A stretch of DNA of 64,000 nucleotides from Cryptomeria japonica. Its lineage: Eukaryota > Streptophyta > Pinopsida > Cupressales > Cupressaceae. The stretch is taken from NCBI RefSeq assembly GCF_030272615.1, contig NC_081410.1:139664849-139728848 (forward strand). The letters run 5' to 3'. Below the pieces are notes generated by a model. It made no database searches, had not been told where the DNA came from, and saw nothing but the letters and a program-made list of their open reading frames with translations. A program made the position numbers and the translations under genes. Below, piece after piece: positions 60,395 to 64,000 of the stretch. The stretch's first letter is position 1; each line of letters starts with the position of its first letter.

Positions 60395-61050
60395 TGTAAT
60401 GTCAGGCCAATAATTTTTTTAATTGTCTACATATTAATGTACCTCTATGTCAATTTTTAGAGCCCCATGAATTCATTTGTTATTTTCCCAAGCCAAATCT
60501 ATATGCAATTTGTTCAGATTTGCAGACTGAAAAGTGTAAAATATGTTAAAGTAGCCTTGCATTCTAGTTTTCATTTCATGGCCTATTGACCTACATGCTA
60601 AGGTGAGTGTTCCCCATGATTCTTTGTATATTCATCTACCACTTTACCTGTTTGCATCACTCCAACACTTCATTTGATGTTTTTCAAAGCCAAATCCAAA
60701 TGGACTTTGCAAAGGTTGAAAATCAGCACTTGCAAAAGTTTTTAGAGAAGGTCACTTTGGACGTTAATATCTTGCACATATGATGGAATTGAGAAAAATC
60801 TCTTTTCACACATGCTCATTATATCCAAATGAAGTCTCCCCTAGTGGCTACCCTCAAAATTGAGGTGTGGTATTTTTTTGAAATAGTGATTGAGCAAGGT
60901 TTAGAAGGGTTTGGAAGGTGCAATTTCAGAAAGTGTCTGAGTAGGCAACTTCAAGCATTAAAATTTATCGCTTCGGGTGTTGTCATGAGTATCTTTTTGA
61001 CATTCTAGATTCTCTGTATAACAATCTATGTGTGTGCCAATTTTTAGGAC
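60395..61050 (+). repeat. Dispersed/tandem repeat, copy 3 (divergent)
   Basis: Corresponds to 59330-59990 at a period of about 1,065 bases: ATTAATGTACCTCTATGTCA against TTAATGTACTCCCATGTCCA; AAAAGTTTTTAGAGAAGGTC against AAAAGTTTTGGAGAGGCCAA; TTAATATCTTGCACA against TTAATATCTCACACA. Divergence is high, so the duplication is much older than the LTR elements nearby. Confidence 0.75.
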
Positions 61051-63272
61051 TTAGGGAGATGATTTGATTCAATTTTTCAAATTTAGATTTCAATACATTT
61101 TTCAAAGAGTCATTTTCTCATAAATGGATTATTTTTTCAATCAGGCCCACCAAGGACCCGACTAATGTTGTGGCCCAATGAGATCAATTAGTGCTCATCT
61201 CTAAATAATATGTATTATTTAAATAGTTTAGATTAAAATAATAATAAATCCAAATTTATTTGGATAATAAAAGAGGTGACATTATTTAAATCACTTAGTT
61301 GGTTTTAAAAAGATATTTTTTTGAAAATACACAAGAAAAAATTACCTAAATCATTTTAAGTGATCTCATGAAAGGCCAGGTAAAATACATTAAAATCATT
61401 CTTCTTAGTGACTTAAACCTTGTGCTAATGTCTTCATTATATGCCAAAATTTTGGTGGGGTCTGCGAGAAGGTAAAATAAAATAAAATAAAAAAATTTAA
61501 AACTTTCCAAAGCTCCCACAAGGCATGAAGGAAAAGGAAAAGGAAAAGTGTCATATAGTGTAGCGAGGGAGGGAAAATAGATCCAAGAAGAGGTTGAAGA
61601 TGGACTATTGCTACAAATGGATGTTGTGTGTATAAGAAATAAAAAGTGTGAGTAATGAGATTTTAATGTTGATACTTTTACTACAAAAGAAATGAGTATC
61701 TTTCATTCTAGAATTAAAGTTACGCATTGCAAAAGGGGTGAAATGTTTCTAACAATATTTTCATATTATCATTGTTTCACCAATAAATATAAAGTGCAAC
61801 ATGACAAATTGTTTCACTTGGAGGTAAAAATATTTTACAAGAAGTGTAAAATAAAGGGTAATAATAATTTTCAAGCTACGGATATAGTATAAATGGTAAG
61901 GAGGGGGTTTTACTGAAGAGTGTATTATTTCTCATCCAGCATGGGGTATTGCAGCAAATATTTTAACCCAGGTGAAGATAACATAATTTTGTGTAATCTT
62001 CAAGGGAAAGCACAATGCAGATAAAGGATTTTTTTTCACCTAGGGAATTAAGGTGTCTTTGCACAAAGGTGAAAGCATAATAGAAGGAGATGCATAGTAA
62101 GGGTGAAATGTTTATTTCACATGAATACCATATCGAAATGTTTCACACAAAAGAAAGATATACAAGAGTGAAATATTTTGAGAAGGGATTAGAACAAGGT
62201 ACAACAATATGAGAGGGAAAATATGTTTAATCTAGTGAATATTATGAGTCAAATTAATTGTTAAAGTACAACTATAATAATTTTTCACTTTGTGGGAAAA
62301 TATTGTAATCACACTTGAGGTGTGTTTTCACTGAAAAGAAAATGTGCAAAAAGTGAAAGGGTAGCCACCATTACATAAGGGATTACCTTATTTGGTTAAA
62401 GAGAAAATGTAGGCCAAAAGCAGAGACAAAAAGGAATGACATATAAAAGGAAATTTAGTTGCAAAGGCAAAAGGAATGATTTGGAGAAGGACAAACATGT
62501 TTGTCACAACAAAGGTAGTACAGGTATAGACAAATTTTTGGTTGCAAGCAAGGTGAGGAAGGTGTGAAATTGTTGGAGTTATTTTCAAGTTGCCAAGTGT
62601 CACAAGTAAGCTCTAGAATTCAGATCAAAGGCATAGAAGACATAGAAAATTTAGGCTCAAATTTAAAAATCAACAGAGAGATGAATGCCATGTGTCACAT
62701 TTAGGATGATTTTAGGGCTTCTTATTTTGGGTATTAATTTTCTCTTCTACTCATTTTGTAGAGGTTCCAGTTTTGGCTCTAGCTCTTAATAGAGTAAATA
62801 TTTTTGTGCGGGATAGCTTAGGACTTAGTTTTCTTTGAAATTTCATATTTACGATGTTGTAATCAGAACAATGATTATAGTAAGCAAAATAGTTTGTAGC
62901 AAAGATGTTATAGTATGCTATAATGTCTCCTAGATGTATTCAGTTTTCTTTTGAATCAGAAGAATCAAGGATTTATATGAATCTTGTTACACACTTGTTG
63001 TAATAAGTATTCAAGTTGAAAGCTCATGCTCAAGGAGCATGTTAAAGTTTGCTTTTAGCTAAGTGTTGGATATTATTGTAATATTTTTCGGGATCAATAA
63101 GAATGTTACTAGTATGTTCATGAGATGTCTCATTATTGCAATGCAATGATGGTTTGAAGACCACTAGTTTCATGTTATGCTATTATCATAAATGACTATT
63201 TCATTTTTGAATCTGTGAGTGGATAAGGGGTTGGTCAAGGGTCTATTCTTGTGCAAAATCTTGGAGGGAATT

Positions 63273-64000
63273 GTAGACACCTAAAATTTATTAAATTAAT
63301 ATTTAATTAATTTAAGCTTGTCAACATAATTAACCAGATTAATTGTGTTAATTCCCTTCTTCTTAAGGTTAATTAAATCAAATTTAATCAATCTTATCAC
63401 TATAGTCCAATAATTAATTTATCAAACAAATTAATTGTTTACCTATTCTTCTAAAGTCAACCAAATCATTAAGTCTTCTAAATTCTTCTTAGTTAATTAA
63501 TTCTAATTAATTAAGTTAAGTCATGTGATTCCTACAAATCACTTTTCCTAATCCCTAGTCAGCCTTATTAATTCTTCTAGAAACTCTCTTAATTCTACTT
63601 AGCATTTTATATTCCTCCACTCATGTCACTTCAACATTGAGACTTTCAAGGAAATTCAAATTTCTTTGAATCCCCCCATGCATCCTTTATTTTGGAATTT
63701 TAAATTCTTCTTTCCTCTCCCCAAGGAATTTTATATTCTTTTATATTCTCCCCATGCACCTTGATCCATGTCTTCCATTCCAAATCAATCTCAACCCTTC
63801 TTACCAAAATCAATCTTGGCCCTCCATTGGCCTCTCTAATCTATAAATTGGAGTCTCATTTCCTCAAAAAGGGAGATGGAATCTTCCTCTATTTCTTCTA
63901 TCATATCCTTATCATGTCCTCATAATCCTTCATCAAATCCAAATCTATTCATTTCTATCTAATCCAAATCCAAATCCTATCAAATCATTTCAATCTTGTT
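63273..64000 (+). repeat. Start of a gypsy-type LTR, runs off the window
   Basis: TGTAGACACCTAAAATTTAT resembles the Tat LTR start at 7657 (TGTAGACATCTAAAAATGG) and follows a purine-rich stretch. The body is rich in TTAATTAATT and ctccccatgc phrases, like the middle of the Tat LTR. It is either the 3' LTR of the element whose parts lie at 53635-59146 or the 5' LTR of another; the partner is not in the window. Confidence 0.6.

Larger units (their letters stand above)
59147..63272. other. Long non-coding region with ancient duplications
   Basis: 59196-59720 is repeat copy 2 and 60395-60790 copy 3 of the 51150 repeat; the wider blocks 59330-60000 and 60395-61050 are related with a period near 1,065 bases. 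61200-61520 is AT-rich. 61700-62560 repeats phrases like GGTGAAATGTTTCT and has only short ORFs. 62700-63270 has no gene. A GGAGGGAAT stretch just before 63273 could be a weak polypurine tract. Confidence 0.65.

Noticed and set aside
63273-64000. Pairing of this LTR with the sequence ending at 53631 as one complete element
   Set aside because: The roughly 700 bases before 53631 do not resemble 63273-64000, so I kept the PBS and the LTR as separate, unpaired features.

Overview
This window looks like intergenic DNA from a seed plant with a large, repeat-filled nuclear genome; a conifer is plausible but not proven. No intact host gene is visible. Almost everything that can be identified is a decayed LTR retrotransposon, nested one inside another. 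Most are broken by in-frame stops of the kind expected from CpG/CpHpG cytosine deamination (Gln, Arg and Trp codons turned into stops).

Layout, left to right. (1) 1-3827: the 3' half of a Ty1/copia element on the + strand (integrase, RT, RNase H, PPT, 3' LTR). It sits inside element A. (2) 3828-7656 plus 25451-25619: element A, minus strand, a copia-type non-autonomous element. It has an initiator-Met PBS, an ORF1 made of coiled coil plus four CCHC knuckles, and an ORF2 of unknown function; no pol domain is seen. (3) 7657-25450: a complete 17.8 kb Ty3/gypsy element of Tat type inserted in the LTR of A, with near-identical 5 bp target duplications. It encodes gag, protease with a G-patch-like tail, RT, two tandem RNases H and integrase. 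An antisense plant-mobile-domain (PMD) gene lies between integrase and the 3' LTR. (4) 25620-26859: a degraded minus-strand gene of unknown, probably retroelement-borne, type. (5) 27000-29525: AT-rich DNA with long (AT)n and (GT)n microsatellites. (6) 29526-42600: element B, + strand, a second member of the A family. It is 5'-truncated at the (GT)n tract, but keeps ORF1, a roughly 1,090-codon ORF2, PPT and 3' LTR. Its ORF2 is split by (7) 32975-40511, a minus-strand chromovirus with intact target duplication, a chromodomain and a nearly missing gag capsid region. (8) about 43140-47243: the 5' part of a minus-strand SIRE-like copia element (LTR, PBS, gag, start of protease). (9) 47244-53631: mostly unassigned, with CT microsatellites, a dispersed repeat and a badly degraded PPR gene fragment. 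(10) 53635-64000: a gypsy-like, apparently pol-less assemblage (PBS, unknown ORF, gag fragment, acidic ORF, ancient duplication), with a new LTR starting at 63273.

How the parts relate. Elements 1, A, B and the 43-47 kb copia share LTR ends, PBS type and PPT. ORF1 of A and B resembles the distal (coiled coil plus knuckles) half of the gag in the 43-47 kb element. A and B are therefore best read as parasites of a SIRE-like copia lineage, in which pol has been replaced by a long conserved ORF2. That family, and the repeated carriage of extra 'GLP'-type globular domains by unrelated retroelements here (PMD in the Tat element, ORF2 of A/B, the 26 kb and 54 kb ORFs), is the most interesting content of the window.
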